Shown piece after piece: positions 35,977-45,681 of a stretch of DNA of 64,000 nucleotides. Position numbers and translations under genes: made by a program. The DNA comes from AP-15 sp963700185 (GTDB taxonomy: Bacteria; Pseudomonadota; Alphaproteobacteria; ATCC43930; CGMCC-115725). Below the pieces are notes generated by a model that searched no databases, had not been told where the DNA came from, and saw nothing but the letters and a program-made list of their open reading frames with translations. The DNA lies in assembly GCA_963700185.1 (NCBI GenBank), contig CAVOWP010000004.1:1-64000 (forward strand). The letters are read 5' to 3'. The number at the start of each line of letters is the position of its first letter. Position 1 is the stretch's first letter.

Positions 35977-36322
35977 ATGCCAACAAGGTTCAAGGTTCTT
36001 TGCGATCGCCGTCGCGCTGGCGGCGGGCACGTCGAGCGCGGCGATGGCGCAATGTGCGCCGGGTTACTACTATGCCAACGGCGTCTGCCAGCCGGCCGGG
36101 GCGCCGGGTTATGGGAACCCCGTCTCCGGCGCAGTGTCCGGGGAGGCGGCCGGCGCAGCGCAGGGCTATGGCAGCGCCGGACCCGTTGGCGCGGTCGTGG
36201 GCGGCGCGCTTGGCACCGCTGGCGGTGCGCTTCAGGGCACCGCCAATATGTTCACGCCGCCGCCCGTAAGGTGCAACTACGGCTACACCTATTACAACGG
36301 GGCCTGCGTCCCAGCTCGCTAG
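35977..36322 (+). pseudogene. Small secreted Gly/Ala-rich protein, paralogue, one frameshift
   Basis: After removing one T from the run at 35999-36001 the protein reads MPTRFKVLAIAVALAAGTSSAAMA (signal peptide), then QCAPGYYYANGVCQPAGAPGYGNPVSGAVSG, a Gly-rich segment like that of the gene at 34551 (SAGPVGAVVGGALGTAGGALQGTAN), and an added C-terminal CNYGYTYYNGACVPAR that repeats the Cys-Tyr-Cys module. GCGGAGG precedes the ATG. Confidence 0.75.
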
Positions 36323-36327
36323 CTTCA

Positions 36328-37516
36328 TCAATACGGGTCGCCGACAAAGATAAAAGTAGTGCCGGTCACGATCGGGGCGCTGGCGCCGACGAAGGAGACG
36401 TTGGCGTCCTTGACCTGGCGTGACCCGGCGCGGCCCGAGGCCTGCAGGGCGCCTTCGATGATGTGCCACAGGCCGTGGATGCGGCCGGTGCCGAGGCTGC
36501 CGCCAAAGGTGTTGAGCGGCAATTCGCCGTCGAGTTCGATGCGGCCGTCCTGGATGAAATCGAGCGCCTCGCCTTCCTGGCAGAAGCCGTAGGATTCGAG
36601 ACCGTAGATCACCGAGGCCGAGAAGCCGTCGTAGATCTGCGCGACGTCGACGTCCTTCGGACCGAAGCCGGAGCGCTCCCAGGTCAATTTCGCCGAGCTG
36701 CGGCCGCCCTCCATGTAATCGGCGAGGCTGCCGATGCGGCCCGCCACCTCGAAGTGCAGCCGCTGGCCGTAGCCGGCGAGGTAGGCCGGCCGCGGCTTCA
36801 GGTCGCGCGCCCGCTCGGCCGTCGTCAACACGATCGCGACCGCCCCCTGCACCGGGATGTCGCAATCGAACAGGCAGAACGGATACGCCACCATCCGCGA
36901 GTTGAGGTAGTCCTCGCGCGTCAGCGGCGTGCCGTAGAAATAGGCGTGCGGATTGTGCTGCGTGTGGCGGCGCTGCGTCACCGCCAAGGTCGCCATCTTC
37001 TCGCGGTTCTGGTTGTGCCGCTCGAGCCAGCGGGTATAGGCGACCGCCATGCCCTGCCCCGGGCCGCCGAAAGCCGTAGGGCGCGGTGAACTGCGCGGCG
37101 CCCTGCGCATAAGCGCCGGGCAGGTTCTGGTAGGTGCCGCGCGGGTTGTGCATCGCCCGCCACACCACCGCGTATTTGCACACCCCGGCGAGCAGCGCGT
37201 TGACCGCCTGCTGCACGGCGCCGCCGATGTTGGTCGTGCCGACCTGGATGTGCCAGGTCGAGATTCGGGCAATTTCAGCATCGCCATCATGCAGTTGACC
37301 GACACGATCGAGATGCCGTCGACCTCCGCGTGGCCCGGTCGCCGGCAGTTCCGGATAGGTCGCCAGACCGTCGATGTCGGACATCTGCAGCCCCGAATCG
37401 GCGACCGCCTCCTTGACGGCGGTCAGCGCATGGGCCGCGAGCGGGATCTCGGCCGAGCGCGTGACTTTCGAAAAGCCGACGCCGCTGACCGCCACCTTGC
37501 ACCGGTTCTCCCACAT
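36328..37516 (-). pseudogene. Thiolase-family protein (SCPx/lipid-transfer type), three frameshifts
   Basis: A thiolase-like acyl-CoA protein of about 395 residues: VAVSGVGFSKVTRSAEIPLAAHALTAVKEAVADSGLQMSDIDGLATYP, VVWRAMHNPRGTYQNLPGAYAQGAAQF, DVDVAQIYDGFSASVIYGLESYGFCQEGEA and LNTFGGSLGTGRIHGLWHIIEGALQ. Such proteins work with DUF35 partners in steroid or fatty-acyl side-chain degradation. Frame breaks: extra base at 37334-37336, missing base at 37264-37265, extra base at 37070-37072. It follows the DUF35 gene on the same strand. GGGGAAGG precedes the ATG. Confidence 0.83.
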
Positions 37517-37572
37517 CTGGCCTTCCCCTTACTCACCCGTACAAGCGTACATTTGGCGAATTGCCGGCGGGG

Positions 37573-37670
37573 CTCACCCCCTCGCAACCCTCCCCCATCA
37601 AGGGGGAGGGCTCGGAAGGCTCGGCCGCGCACTCCCTCCCCCTCGATGGGGGAGGGCTGGGGTGGGGGTC
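37573..37670. repeat. Inverted repeat of CCCTCCCCC...GGGGGAGGG type
   Basis: Two hairpins: CCCTCCCCCATCAAGGGGGAGGG and CCCTCCCCCTCGATGGGGGAGGG, facing each other between the DUF35 and thiolase genes. The DUF35 frame has no stop before it and reads into the repeat. Confidence 0.65.
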
Positions 37671-37687
37671 GATGCGGCACCGACCCC

Positions 37688-38108
37688 GCGAGGCGGAACT
37701 GCGGCAAGGTGATGTCGTCGTTCAGCTTCTCGAAGACGACCTCGACGCGCCGCCCGACCTTCGCCTCGGTGTATTCGGCGCTTCCAAGAGGTTGCCGGCG
37801 AGCAATGCGCCGGGCGCATCGTCGAGCTCGACGATGATGCTGGCGTAGGGCACCGCGGACGCGAAGCGCTTGTCGCCGGTGTGATACATGATCGTGTAGG
37901 CGTAGATCGCCCCGGCGCCGCGCACCGGTTCGAATTTCAGATCGGTCGAGACGCATTGGGTGCAGGTCGCATAGGGCGGGTGCTGGAAATGCCCGCAGCT
38001 CTGGCAGCGCTGCAATTCCAGAACGCCGCGCTTGGCCGCATCCCAGAACGGCTTCGTCCACTCGTTCGGCACCGGGATCGGCCGGGTCACCTTGCTCCAG
38101 TCGCTCAT
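37688..38108 (-). pseudogene. DUF35 OB-fold/zinc-ribbon acyl-CoA-associated protein, one frameshift
   Basis: A partner protein of thiolase-like enzymes of about 140 residues. Zinc ribbon CQSCGHFQHPPYATCTQC with four Cys, then the OB-fold FEPVRGAGAIYAYTIMYHTG and YASIIVELDDAPGALLAGNLLE. One missing base at 37782-37783 shifts the end; restored, it runs SAEYTEAKVGRRVEVVFEKLNDDITLPQFRLA. No stop follows at the expected place and the frame enters the repeat, so the natural end is lost or altered. The gene is followed by the thiolase, its expected partner. Confidence 0.78.
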
Positions 38109-38163
38109 CGGCGGGATTATCCTCTCTCCGCGGGGAGCCCGGAGATATTGAAGGGAGAACGTC

Positions 38164-40776
38164 TTGGCGACGCAAGCAGGGATCGCGGCCGGGCCGGGAG
38201 AAATGATGGGCAATGCCGGACCCGGCATGCTGGCGGGCCTCAGGGTGATCGAAATTGCCGATGAGCGCGCCGAATATGCCGGGCTGTTGCTGGCCGGATT
38301 CGGCGCCGAGGTTATCAAGATCGAACCGCCCGAAGGCAACGCGACAAGGCGGATCGGCCCGTTCTTCGAGGACAGGCCGGGTCTCGAACGCTCGCTGTTC
38401 TTCTGGAACTACAACCGGAACAAGAAATCGGTGGTGCTGGATCTGGGCGAGGGCCGCGGGCAGGAGGATGTGCTGCGGTTGCTCGGCGGCGCCGACATCC
38501 TGCTCGATGCGAGCTGCGGCGCGCTGAATGAGGTCCTGGCCCACGATCGCGCTGTACTTAACGCGCGCTTCCCGGCGTTGGTGACGGCGCGGATGACGCC
38601 GTTCGGCGACGACGGCCCATGTGTCGACTTCAAAAGCTCCGACCTGATCCACCTCGCGCTCGGCGGCGTGATGATGAATTGCGGTTACGATCCCGACCCG
38701 ACCCTCGAATACGACACGCCGCCGATCGCGCCGCAGATCTGGCATGCCTATCACATCGCCGGCGAGCAATTGGCGACCGCCATTATCGCCGCGCTGATCC
38801 ATCGCGAGCGCACCGGCGAAGGCCAGGATGTCTCGGTGGCGATCCACGAGGCGGTGTCGAAGAACCCCGAGCAGGACATTATGTATTGGGTGATGCGGCG
38901 GGTGCCGCTGTGGCGCCTGACCAACCGGCATGCCGCCGAATTTCCCAACCACTCGCCGGGTATTTGTCATACCAAGGACGGGCGCTGGTTCATCACGCAC
39001 GGCATGGGCGCGCGCGACCTGAAGAACCTCGTGCCGCTCTTGACCAAATACGGCGCCCAGGCCGATCTGCAGCCGCCGCCGCCGGATGCCGATTTGCGCG
39101 CGCGGCAGGTGCCCGGCACTGCCGGCAGTGACGAGACGCGGGCGCATATGCTCGATGTCGTGCAGCGTTTTGTGCGCGCCTGGACCTATAAGGACATGCC
39201 GTGGCGCGAGGCGCAGGACGCCGGGCTCCTCTGGGCGCCATTGCGCAAGCCGCACGAGAACGCGCTCGACGAGCATTGGCTCGCCCGCAAAACCTTCGCC
39301 GATGTCGAGCACCCGGAGCTTGGCCGCAGCTTCCGCTATCCGACCAGCAAATGGCTGAGCAACAAGACCAGTTGGCAGGTCGGCCGCCGCGCGCCATTGC
39401 TCGGCGAGGATACCGAGGCGGTGCTCGGCGAGGTGGTCCGGCGCCCGAGAATACCGGCGCAGCCGCGCCGGGTCGAGAACCCGCGCCTTTCGGCATTGCA
39501 CAACAAGCCGTTCCCGCTCCAGGGAATAAAGATCCTCGACTTCGCGTGGTTTCTCGCTTCGGCCGGCGGCACGCGGTTTCTCACCGCAATGGGCGCGGAG
39601 AGCTTTAAGGTCGAATGGAAGGACAACCCCGACACGCGGCTGGCGGCGATGGCGCCGGTCGGCGGCCGCGCCGCACGCGACGCGGCGACTGGCCCGCTGC
39701 CCGGAGTTCGCGACTCCGACATGGGCGGCCAGTTCAACAACAAGAATGCCGGCAAGCGCGGCATCTCGCTCAACATCCGCCATCCCAAGGGCCTCCAGAT
39801 CGCCAAGGACATGGTGCGCATCTGCGATGTCGTGGCCGAGGGTTTCTCGCCCGGCGTTTTACAGCGCCTGGGCCTCGGCTACGACGTGCTGAAGTCGATC
39901 CGGCCCGATGTCATTTACATCCAACAGTCGGGCATGGGCGCGCACGGCACTTACGGGCGGATGCGCACGGTCGGCCCGGTCGCCGCGGCCTTTGGCGGCC
40001 AAGGCGAAATGTCGGGCCTGCCGGAGCCGGCAATGCCGGTCGGTTGGGGCTATTCCTACCTCGACTGGATGGGCGCCTATGGCTACGCGCTGGCGTTGCT
40101 CGGCGCGATCTATCACCGCGAGCGCACCGGCGAGGGCCAATGGATCGACGCCTCGCAATGCGAGTCCGGCATTTTCCTGACCGGCGCGACAATCCTCGAC
40201 TGGTCGGCCAATGAGCGCACCTTCCGCCGCTACGGCAACCGCTCGCCGTACAAGGCGGCGGCGCCGCATGGCGCCTATCGTTGCCAAGGCAAGGACCGCT
40301 GGATCGCGATCGCCTGCTTCACCGATGACGAATGGCGCGCATTGGCGCGGGTCGCCGGGCATGGCGAATGGCTCGACGACCGGCGTTTCGAGTCATTGGA
40401 GCACCGGCTCCAGCATCAGGATTCACTGGATGCAGCGGTCGAGACCTGGACCCGAACCCAAGACCGCTGGGACTGCATGATGAAATTGCAGCGCGCCGGG
40501 GTACCCGCCGGGGTGTGCCAGAACTCCGAGGACCGCGTCGATACCGACCCGCAGTTGCAGCACTTCAAGTGGCTGACCGAAGTAACCGGCACCAAGATCG
40601 GCACCTGGCCGATCTATGAATTGCCGATGAAGTTCAGCAAGACCCCCGCTCATATCGGCGGCCCGACCAATCGTGGCGCGCCGTGCTATGGCGAGGACAA
40701 TATGTGGGTCTTGACCGAGCTGCTCGGCCGCACCCCGAGCGAAGTCGAGCGGCTCGCCGAGGATGGCGTCATCTGA
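38164..40776 (+). CDS. Tandem double-domain CaiB/BaiF CoA-transferase
   Basis: An 870-residue protein with two class III CoA-transferase domains. The first, about 25-415: GLRVIEIADERAEYAGLLLAGFGAEVIKIEPPEG, IHRERTGEGQDVSVAIHEAV. The second, about 450-870: GIKILDFAWFLASAGGTRFLTAMGAESFKVEWKD, SLNIRHPKGLQIAKDMVRICDVVAEGFSPGVLQRLGLGYDVL and YHRERTGEGQWIDASQCESGIFL. Each half resembles one subunit of the usual dimer. The TTG start at 38164 follows AAGGGAG; an ATG at 38203 is the alternative. It diverges from the DUF35-thiolase operon, suggesting a shared acyl-CoA pathway. Confidence 0.9.
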   Translation: MATQAGIAAGPGEMMGNAGPGMLAGLRVIEIADERAEYAGLLLAGFGAEVIKIEPPEGNATRRIGPFFEDRPGLERSLFFWNYNRNKKSVVLDLGEGRGQEDVLRLLGGADILLDASCGALNEVLAHDRAVLNARFPALVTARMTPFGDDGPCVDFKSSDLIHLALGGVMMNCGYDPDPTLEYDTPPIAPQIWHAYHIAGEQLATAIIAALIHRERTGEGQDVSVAIHEAVSKNPEQDIMYWVMRRVPLWRLTNRHAAEFPNHSPGICHTKDGRWFITHGMGARDLKNLVPLLTKYGAQADLQPPPPDADLRARQVPGTAGSDETRAHMLDVVQRFVRAWTYKDMPWREAQDAGLLWAPLRKPHENALDEHWLARKTFADVEHPELGRSFRYPTSKWLSNKTSWQVGRRAPLLGEDTEAVLGEVVRRPRIPAQPRRVENPRLSALHNKPFPLQGIKILDFAWFLASAGGTRFLTAMGAESFKVEWKDNPDTRLAAMAPVGGRAARDAATGPLPGVRDSDMGGQFNNKNAGKRGISLNIRHPKGLQIAKDMVRICDVVAEGFSPGVLQRLGLGYDVLKSIRPDVIYIQQSGMGAHGTYGRMRTVGPVAAAFGGQGEMSGLPEPAMPVGWGYSYLDWMGAYGYALALLGAIYHRERTGEGQWIDASQCESGIFLTGATILDWSANERTFRRYGNRSPYKAAAPHGAYRCQGKDRWIAIACFTDDEWRALARVAGHGEWLDDRRFESLEHRLQHQDSLDAAVETWTRTQDRWDCMMKLQRAGVPAGVCQNSEDRVDTDPQLQHFKWLTEVTGTKIGTWPIYELPMKFSKTPAHIGGPTNRGAPCYGEDNMWVLTELLGRTPSEVERLAEDGVI

Positions 40777-40814
40777 TCGTAGAACGGCAAATCGAGGCTA
40801 GCGGAGCGCTTCTA

Positions 40815-41186
40815 CTATTTCGTCTTGAAGGTGTATTTGCAACTTGGAGATACGATTTCAGCCGTAAGGCTATTCCCTTGGATGTGCCCCGTCATCTGTA
40901 CAACTCCCCTTCGCAAGCGGGCAGAGGCTTTGAACATTCCATTTTGATCAACCTTTCCGATTAATGAGGTGTTGAAGCGCGGGACATACTTAAACCGGAC
41001 TTCGCCCCTGGATACCGTCAGAGGGTAAAGCGCTCCCAAAGGAGGCGTGGTGCAATCACCACTCGTTTCTTTAGTGAGCGTAAGTTCTCCCATGTATTGG
41101 CCATCGAATTTAGCCGAGCCCTGCGCCCACGCGACGCTCCCCAACCCCGTGCCGAGTAGGAGGCCCAGTCCCAGCGATCTCAGCAT
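40815..41186 (-). CDS. Secreted hypothetical protein
   Basis: A 123-residue protein with a signal peptide (MLRSLGLGLLLGTGLGSVAWA) and a beta-rich mature part: FDGQYMGELTLTKETSGDCTTPP, TVSRGEVRFKYVPRFNTSLIGKVDQNGMFKASARL, MTGHIQGNSLTAEIVSPSCKYTFKTK. Two Cys could pair. The gene lies in a gap between two plus-strand genes. GGGAAGAA precedes the ATG. Function unknown. Confidence 0.8.
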   Translation of the reverse strand: MLRSLGLGLLLGTGLGSVAWAQGSAKFDGQYMGELTLTKETSGDCTTPPLGALYPLTVSRGEVRFKYVPRFNTSLIGKVDQNGMFKASARLRRGVVQMTGHIQGNSLTAEIVSPSCKYTFKTK

Positions 41187-41335
41187 TCCGTTCTTCCCGT
41201 TAAGGTTTCGCTTGCAGGATACAAGATCTCCCGTCCGCGCGGTACCGCCCGGCACGAGTGTAAGCTAAGCTGGCCCGCGACGTGGTCCGGCAGCGTGTGT
41301 TTGCTGGCAGATCGAGGAAAGGCGGGAGGGAAGAC

Positions 41336-42121
41336 ATGTCGATATTGCAGGATAAGATCGTGTTGGTGACGGGCGCGGGGGCGGGGATCGGGCGTGCCAC
41401 GGCGCTCGCGATGGCCGAAGTCGGCGCCAATGTCGCGGCCGCCGACATCGATCTTGCCGCGGCGCAGCGGACCGCCGACCAGGCCGCCGGCAATGCGCGG
41501 CAGGCGATCGCGATCGAGGCCGATTGCGGCGACGTCGCGAGCATCGATGCGATGATCGCGCGCACCGTCGCCGAATTGGGGCGCCTCGACGTCATCGTCA
41601 ACAATGCGGGGGTCACGCGCTATGCGCAAATCATGGACCTGACCGAGGCGGATTGGGACCGCATCCACCGGGTCAACGCCAAGGGCGTGTTCTTCTGCCT
41701 GCAGCGCGCCGCCCGCGAGATGATAAGTCAGGGAAGCGGAGGCCGGATCATCAATATCGCCTCGATCTCCGGACGGGGCTATCCCGGCGCCTCGAACGCC
41801 GCTTACGCCGCCAGCAAGGGCGCGGTCATCTCGTTGACTTGGATGGCGGCGCAGCAGCTTGGCCGGCACAACATCAATGTCAACGCGATTTGCCCGGGCG
41901 TGACCCGCACCGAGCTCGGCGCGCGCAACGCCGTAGAGCGGGCCGCCGAGCGCGGCATCACGGTCGCCGAACTCAATGCCGAGGCCGAGGCACGCATTCC
42001 GATCGGCCGCGCCAATCAGCCGGAAGACATCGCCGCGATGGCGGTGTTCCTCGCCTCCCCCGCCGCCCGCAACATCACCGGCCAAGCCTATAATGTCGAC
42101 GGCGGGCTGGTGCCGAGCTGA
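41336..42121 (+). CDS. SDR family oxidoreductase (FabG-like)
   Basis: A 261-residue short-chain dehydrogenase: TGAGAGIGRATALAMAEVGANVAAADID, DVIVNNAGVTRYAQIMDL, IINIASISGRGYPG, YAASKGAVISLTWMAAQQLG (YxxxK), NAICPGVTRTELG and ITGQAYNVDGGLVPS. GGGAGGGAAG precedes the ATG. Substrate unknown. Confidence 0.9.
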   Translation: MSILQDKIVLVTGAGAGIGRATALAMAEVGANVAAADIDLAAAQRTADQAAGNARQAIAIEADCGDVASIDAMIARTVAELGRLDVIVNNAGVTRYAQIMDLTEADWDRIHRVNAKGVFFCLQRAAREMISQGSGGRIINIASISGRGYPGASNAAYAASKGAVISLTWMAAQQLGRHNINVNAICPGVTRTELGARNAVERAAERGITVAELNAEAEARIPIGRANQPEDIAAMAVFLASPAARNITGQAYNVDGGLVPS

Positions 42122-42210
42122 GACTCCGGCGCGTAGTGCCGGGAGGCAGCCGTCGTCTCAGCAAAAGGCGGAGGCCCAGGAGAGCCGTCGAAATATGCGG
42201 TGTTCAGCCG

Positions 42211-42349
42211 GGCCCCTCTCCGCCCTTCAGGGGGGAGAGGGAGGGGCCCGTCGCGCAGCGACGGGAGGGTGAGGTGGGCGGCGGCGCAGACTGGCTCGTT
42301 GGCCCCCCTCACCCCGCCCTCTCCCCCCGGCCGGCGGGGGGAGAGGGGT
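42211..42349. repeat. Composite palindromic repeat, copy 2
   Basis: Nearly identical in plan to 17733-17862: CCCCTCTCCGCCCTTCAGG facing GGGGGAGAGGG, the GGGAGGGTGAGGTGGGCGGC middle, and CCCTCTCCCCCCGGCC/GGCGGGGGGAGAG at the end. Confidence 0.8.
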
Positions 42350-42378
42350 AAAAACTCGGTCCGTATGTCGAGCCCCTC

Positions 42379-43632
42379 TTGAGGGTCCCCGCGCTTCCCA
42401 AACTCCTGAGCGGTCGGCTGCCGTTCTTTTATGGTTGGGTCATCCTCGGCTGCCTGTGCTGCGCCGGTTTCTCGCGGCAGGGGCCGGCGGTCGCCACATT
42501 GTCGATCTTTGTCGAACCGTTGACCCGCGAATTCGGCTGGTCGCGCGCCGCGCTCTCGGGGGCGGTGTCATTGGGCGGGGTGCTGGCGGCGCTGACCTCG
42601 CCGTGGATCGGCCCGCTGGTCGACCGGTACGGCTCGCGCGCGGCATTGTCCCTGGCAGTGCTCGTGACCGCAGCGGCGATGATGCTGCTGTCGGTGACCC
42701 AGTCGCTGCTGGTTTTTTATCTGCTGTTCTGCATCGCCCGGATGATTTGGGCCGGCCCGTTCGATCTCGCTATTTACAGCGCCGTGAATAATTGGTTCGT
42801 CGCCCGCCGCGCCTTCGCCACGTCGATCGCCACGGTGGCGCAGGCGGTCGGTCTCGTCGCGATGCCGCTGATCGCACAGCTCGCCATGCAGCAGAGCGGT
42901 TGGCGGTTCGGCTGGCTGGCGATCGGATCGCTGACCCTGGTTGTCGGCTTTCTGCCGGTCTGGCTCTTCATGGTGCGCCGGCCTGAGGATCTGGGGTTGC
43001 TCCCCGACCGGCAATCCGCGGCGGACATCGCCGGCCGTCAGCCGCTGCTCGACGAGCCGAGTTTCTCGCGCCGACAAGCCGTCGGCACCGCGGCGTTCTG
43101 GCTTCTGCTGCTGTACACCGTGCTGGTCTATCCGGTACAGGCCGGCGTCAGCCTGCATCAGGCGGCGCATCTGATCGAACGCGGCGTGGCGCCGACAATC
43201 GCCGCGGCTATCGTCAGCACCTTCTCGCTGAGCTCGGCCCTCGCAAGCCTTGCTTGCGGGTTCCTGCCGCGCTCCTTGCCGATCCGCTATCCGATGGCGC
43301 TCATCGGCGTGCTCCTGACCCTCGCGACATTGCTGATGGTCGGAATATCGTCGGCCGGACAGGGATATGTTGCTGCCGCGATGTTCGGCTTTGGCATTGG
43401 CGGGCTTTTGACATTGCTGCCGATCGCCTGGGGCGATTATTTCGGCCGCGCGAATTACGCGGCGATCCGCAGCGTCGCGCTGTCGGCTCAGGTGCTGGCC
43501 CAAGCGGCAGGCCCGCTGCTCTCGGGCGCGCTGCACGACTGGACCGGGAATTATACGTTGTCCCTGCACTGCTTTGCCGTGCTCTCCGCGCTCAGCATCT
43601 TGGCGGCCCTCATGGCGCGCCGGCCGAAGTAA
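42379..43632 (+). CDS. MFS transporter (oxalate/formate antiporter or MCT-like)
   Basis: A 417-residue permease with about 12 hydrophobic helices. LPFFYGWVILGCLCCAGFSRQGPAVATLSIFVEPLTREFGWSRAALSGAVSLGGVLAALTSPWIGPLVDRYGSR is the typical N-terminal part of the monocarboxylate/OFA group, with the RxxR-type loop DRYGSRAAL. It probably carries an organic acid. The start is a TTG without a good ribosome site; an ATG 14 bases upstream would require a frame change. It follows the SDR and repeat. Confidence 0.85.
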   Translation: MRVPALPKLLSGRLPFFYGWVILGCLCCAGFSRQGPAVATLSIFVEPLTREFGWSRAALSGAVSLGGVLAALTSPWIGPLVDRYGSRAALSLAVLVTAAAMMLLSVTQSLLVFYLLFCIARMIWAGPFDLAIYSAVNNWFVARRAFATSIATVAQAVGLVAMPLIAQLAMQQSGWRFGWLAIGSLTLVVGFLPVWLFMVRRPEDLGLLPDRQSAADIAGRQPLLDEPSFSRRQAVGTAAFWLLLLYTVLVYPVQAGVSLHQAAHLIERGVAPTIAAAIVSTFSLSSALASLACGFLPRSLPIRYPMALIGVLLTLATLLMVGISSAGQGYVAAAMFGFGIGGLLTLLPIAWGDYFGRANYAAIRSVALSAQVLAQAAGPLLSGALHDWTGNYTLSLHCFAVLSALSILAALMARRPK

Positions 43633-43743
43633 CCCTGTCGGGGAAGGGACCAGGAAGGCGAAGCGAAGCAGCACGTTCGCGCCGGCTGTTGCAAGTGCGG
43701 GCGGATGCACTATAATTCATCCGATCGGCTCGGGAGGTACGGC

Positions 43744-44715
43744 ATGGAACGTGGGCACCACATCGACATTCGCAACGTCGCCTACTTCCACCATGTCTAC
43801 GACAGCGAACAGCCGGACATGCGGCGCCTTTACGAGCAGGCCAAGATCGATCAGTGGAACGCCGCGACGGATATCGACTGGGAGCAGCCGCTCGAGGGTG
43901 ACGGCGGTCTGATCGCCGATGATCTGGTCGATATTCACGGGACCAAATTCTGGGATCGCCTGTCCGAGGCGCAGCGGGTAGAGCTCAACCGTTGCGTCAG
44001 CCGCTGGCGCATCTCGACCCTGATGGCCGGCGAGCACGGCGCCATGCTGGTCTGCAGCCAGCTGGTCGAGAATGTGGTGGGCCAGGACGCCAAATTGTTC
44101 CAGGCGACGCAAGTCGTCGACGAGGCGCGGCACAATGAGGTGCTGCACCGCTATGTGACGTTGCGCCTCGACGGCGAGACCTACCCGCTCGCCGGCAATG
44201 TCAGGGAAATCTTCGATACCCTGCTCGGCACCTCCGCCTGGTACCTGAAGACAATCGGCCTGCAGCTCGTCGCCGAGACTTTTGCCGTATCGCTCTTCCG
44301 CATGCTCGCCGAGTCGTCGAAGGATGCGATCCTGCGCCAGGTATGCCGGCGTATCCTGCAGGACGAAGCGCGCCATATGGGGTTTGGCATGCTGTCATTG
44401 CCGTCGGTCGTCGCCGAGGCCTCGGCGGCGGAGCGGCGCGAGATGGAAGACTTTGCGGTGTGGGCATTGAACCGCACCTTGCGCGGCATTTTCCCACTCG
44501 CCGCCTATGAGGATATGGGGTTCGACCGGGCCGACATCGAAGAGATCAAGCTGCTGCGGCGCGAACGCGCCGCTGGCGGCGACGAGACCGCGTTCCGCAA
44601 ATACTTCCGCCGCGACCTGCACGCCGGCCTCGTCCGCAACCTGCGCAAGGTCGGCGTCCTCACCCCGCGCATCGAGCCGGACATCGCCTCGCTCGGCATC
44701 TCGCTCGCCGCATAA
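43744..44715 (+). CDS. Ferritin-like di-iron domain protein (AurF/RNR-like)
   Basis: A 323-residue helical protein. Candidate metal ligands: Glu in MAGEHGAMLVCSQLVENV, DEARHNEVLHRY, and DEARHMGFGM in two helix pairs (ExxH motifs), with a further Glu in LVAETFAVSLFRML. This fits di-iron carboxylate oxygenases or ferritin-like enzymes; the reaction is unknown. GGGAGG precedes the ATG. It ends just before tRNA-Thr. Confidence 0.82.
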   Translation: MERGHHIDIRNVAYFHHVYDSEQPDMRRLYEQAKIDQWNAATDIDWEQPLEGDGGLIADDLVDIHGTKFWDRLSEAQRVELNRCVSRWRISTLMAGEHGAMLVCSQLVENVVGQDAKLFQATQVVDEARHNEVLHRYVTLRLDGETYPLAGNVREIFDTLLGTSAWYLKTIGLQLVAETFAVSLFRMLAESSKDAILRQVCRRILQDEARHMGFGMLSLPSVVAEASAAERREMEDFAVWALNRTLRGIFPLAAYEDMGFDRADIEEIKLLRRERAAGGDETAFRKYFRRDLHAGLVRNLRKVGVLTPRIEPDIASLGISLAA

Positions 44716-44768
44716 TACCCGCTCGGCTTGCCAATCTCAGGGGCTTCGTGTATCTGCGGGGCTCCAGC

Positions 44769-44843
<75 letters not shown>

Positions 44844-44862
44844 TATTTTTACCCCGGCAGAA

Positions 44863-45039
44863 CTACGACAGCCTGCCAATCGGCGCATGGGCTGACCCGG
44901 AGCCTGCCTCCGGGCGCCGCCACAACCGGCGGAAGAGCAACCAACCGAAGAGGCAGGGTATAAGCAGCACGAAGATCGGACACAGGAGAACCCCAGTCGC
45001 AACGATCAGCCACTGTGCCCCAATTGACACCCTGCCCAT
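44863..45039 (-). CDS. Possible small membrane protein
   Basis: Fifty-eight residues with one long hydrophobic segment (WLIVATGVLLCPIFVLLIPCLFGWLLF) followed by basic residues (RRLWRR), so N-out/C-in by the positive-inside rule. No ribosome site is visible, and it is close to the tRNA end. Support is limited to the membrane segment. Confidence 0.35.
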   Translation of the reverse strand: MGRVSIGAQWLIVATGVLLCPIFVLLIPCLFGWLLFRRLWRRPEAGSGSAHAPIGRLS

Positions 45040-45110
45040 AGGTTGATGACCCGCGACGATTGCAGCGGAGCGGCCCCCCTGCGCTCCGGGGCTTGGTCTA
45101 GGCCGAGCCG

Positions 45111-45512
45111 TTACCGCAGTTGCGCGACACTGGGCGGGGCAGCGTAGGCCAGCTGACTCGGGGTACTCAGGATCATCTCGGGCCGCCCGCGAAAGAAGCT
45201 GATATGCCCGGTAACGCAAACCCGCTGCCCTTGGAGTGCCATTTCTGGTGTTCCGAATTTTGCTCGGTCGTGTCCGTAGATCACTGCGGTCAGCGCCGCC
45301 TGCGGATTTGGTTGATCCGGGTTCACCAGGGTGAGGAATGTCGGGTTGGCCCGCGTGCCTGCCATATAATCGGCAGCTGCGACCAAGCCGCAGACCGTGG
45401 CAGTGCGGCCGATACTGGCCATTGCCGCCGTGGGGTCTATTGAGACTGCGCCGGCCGAGAACGCCCACATGCCGAATGCCGCCGAGGCGATCGCCAATTT
45501 TGCCGAATACAT
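45111..45512 (-). CDS. Exported OB-fold-like protein
   Basis: A 133-residue protein with signal peptide MYSAKLAIASAAFGMWAFSAGA. The mature part (TATVCGLVAAADYMAGTRANPTFLTLVNPDQPNPQAALTAVIYGHDRAKFG...LQGQRVCVTGHISFFRGRPEMILSTPSQL) has the pattern of an OB-fold, with FLTL...ALTAVIYG and RVCVTG..SFFRGRPEMIL. It is probably periplasmic. GGAGAA precedes the ATG. Confidence 0.78.
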   Translation of the reverse strand: MYSAKLAIASAAFGMWAFSAGAVSIDPTAAMASIGRTATVCGLVAAADYMAGTRANPTFLTLVNPDQPNPQAALTAVIYGHDRAKFGTPEMALQGQRVCVTGHISFFRGRPEMILSTPSQLAYAAPPSVAQLR

Positions 45513-45681
45513 TGTTTTCTCCAATGCTTGGGGGGCGAGCAACATGCCGGGCGAGGATTTACGATCGAGTTAAAGGGGCATTCGGCCTCATTGACGGGCG
45601 CGGCGATGACATCACGCCCGTTCAAGTTGTATAAACGGTTTCCCTTGCAGACTGCAGCCTCCTCTTCCCCCGGAGGCTCAA

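Noticed and set aside
37423..39783. A 786-codon open frame on the minus strand opposite the double CoA-transferase
   Set aside because: Antisense shadow of the high-GC plus-strand gene. Only its last part, from about 37785 down, is real, as the shifted C-terminus of the DUF35 protein.
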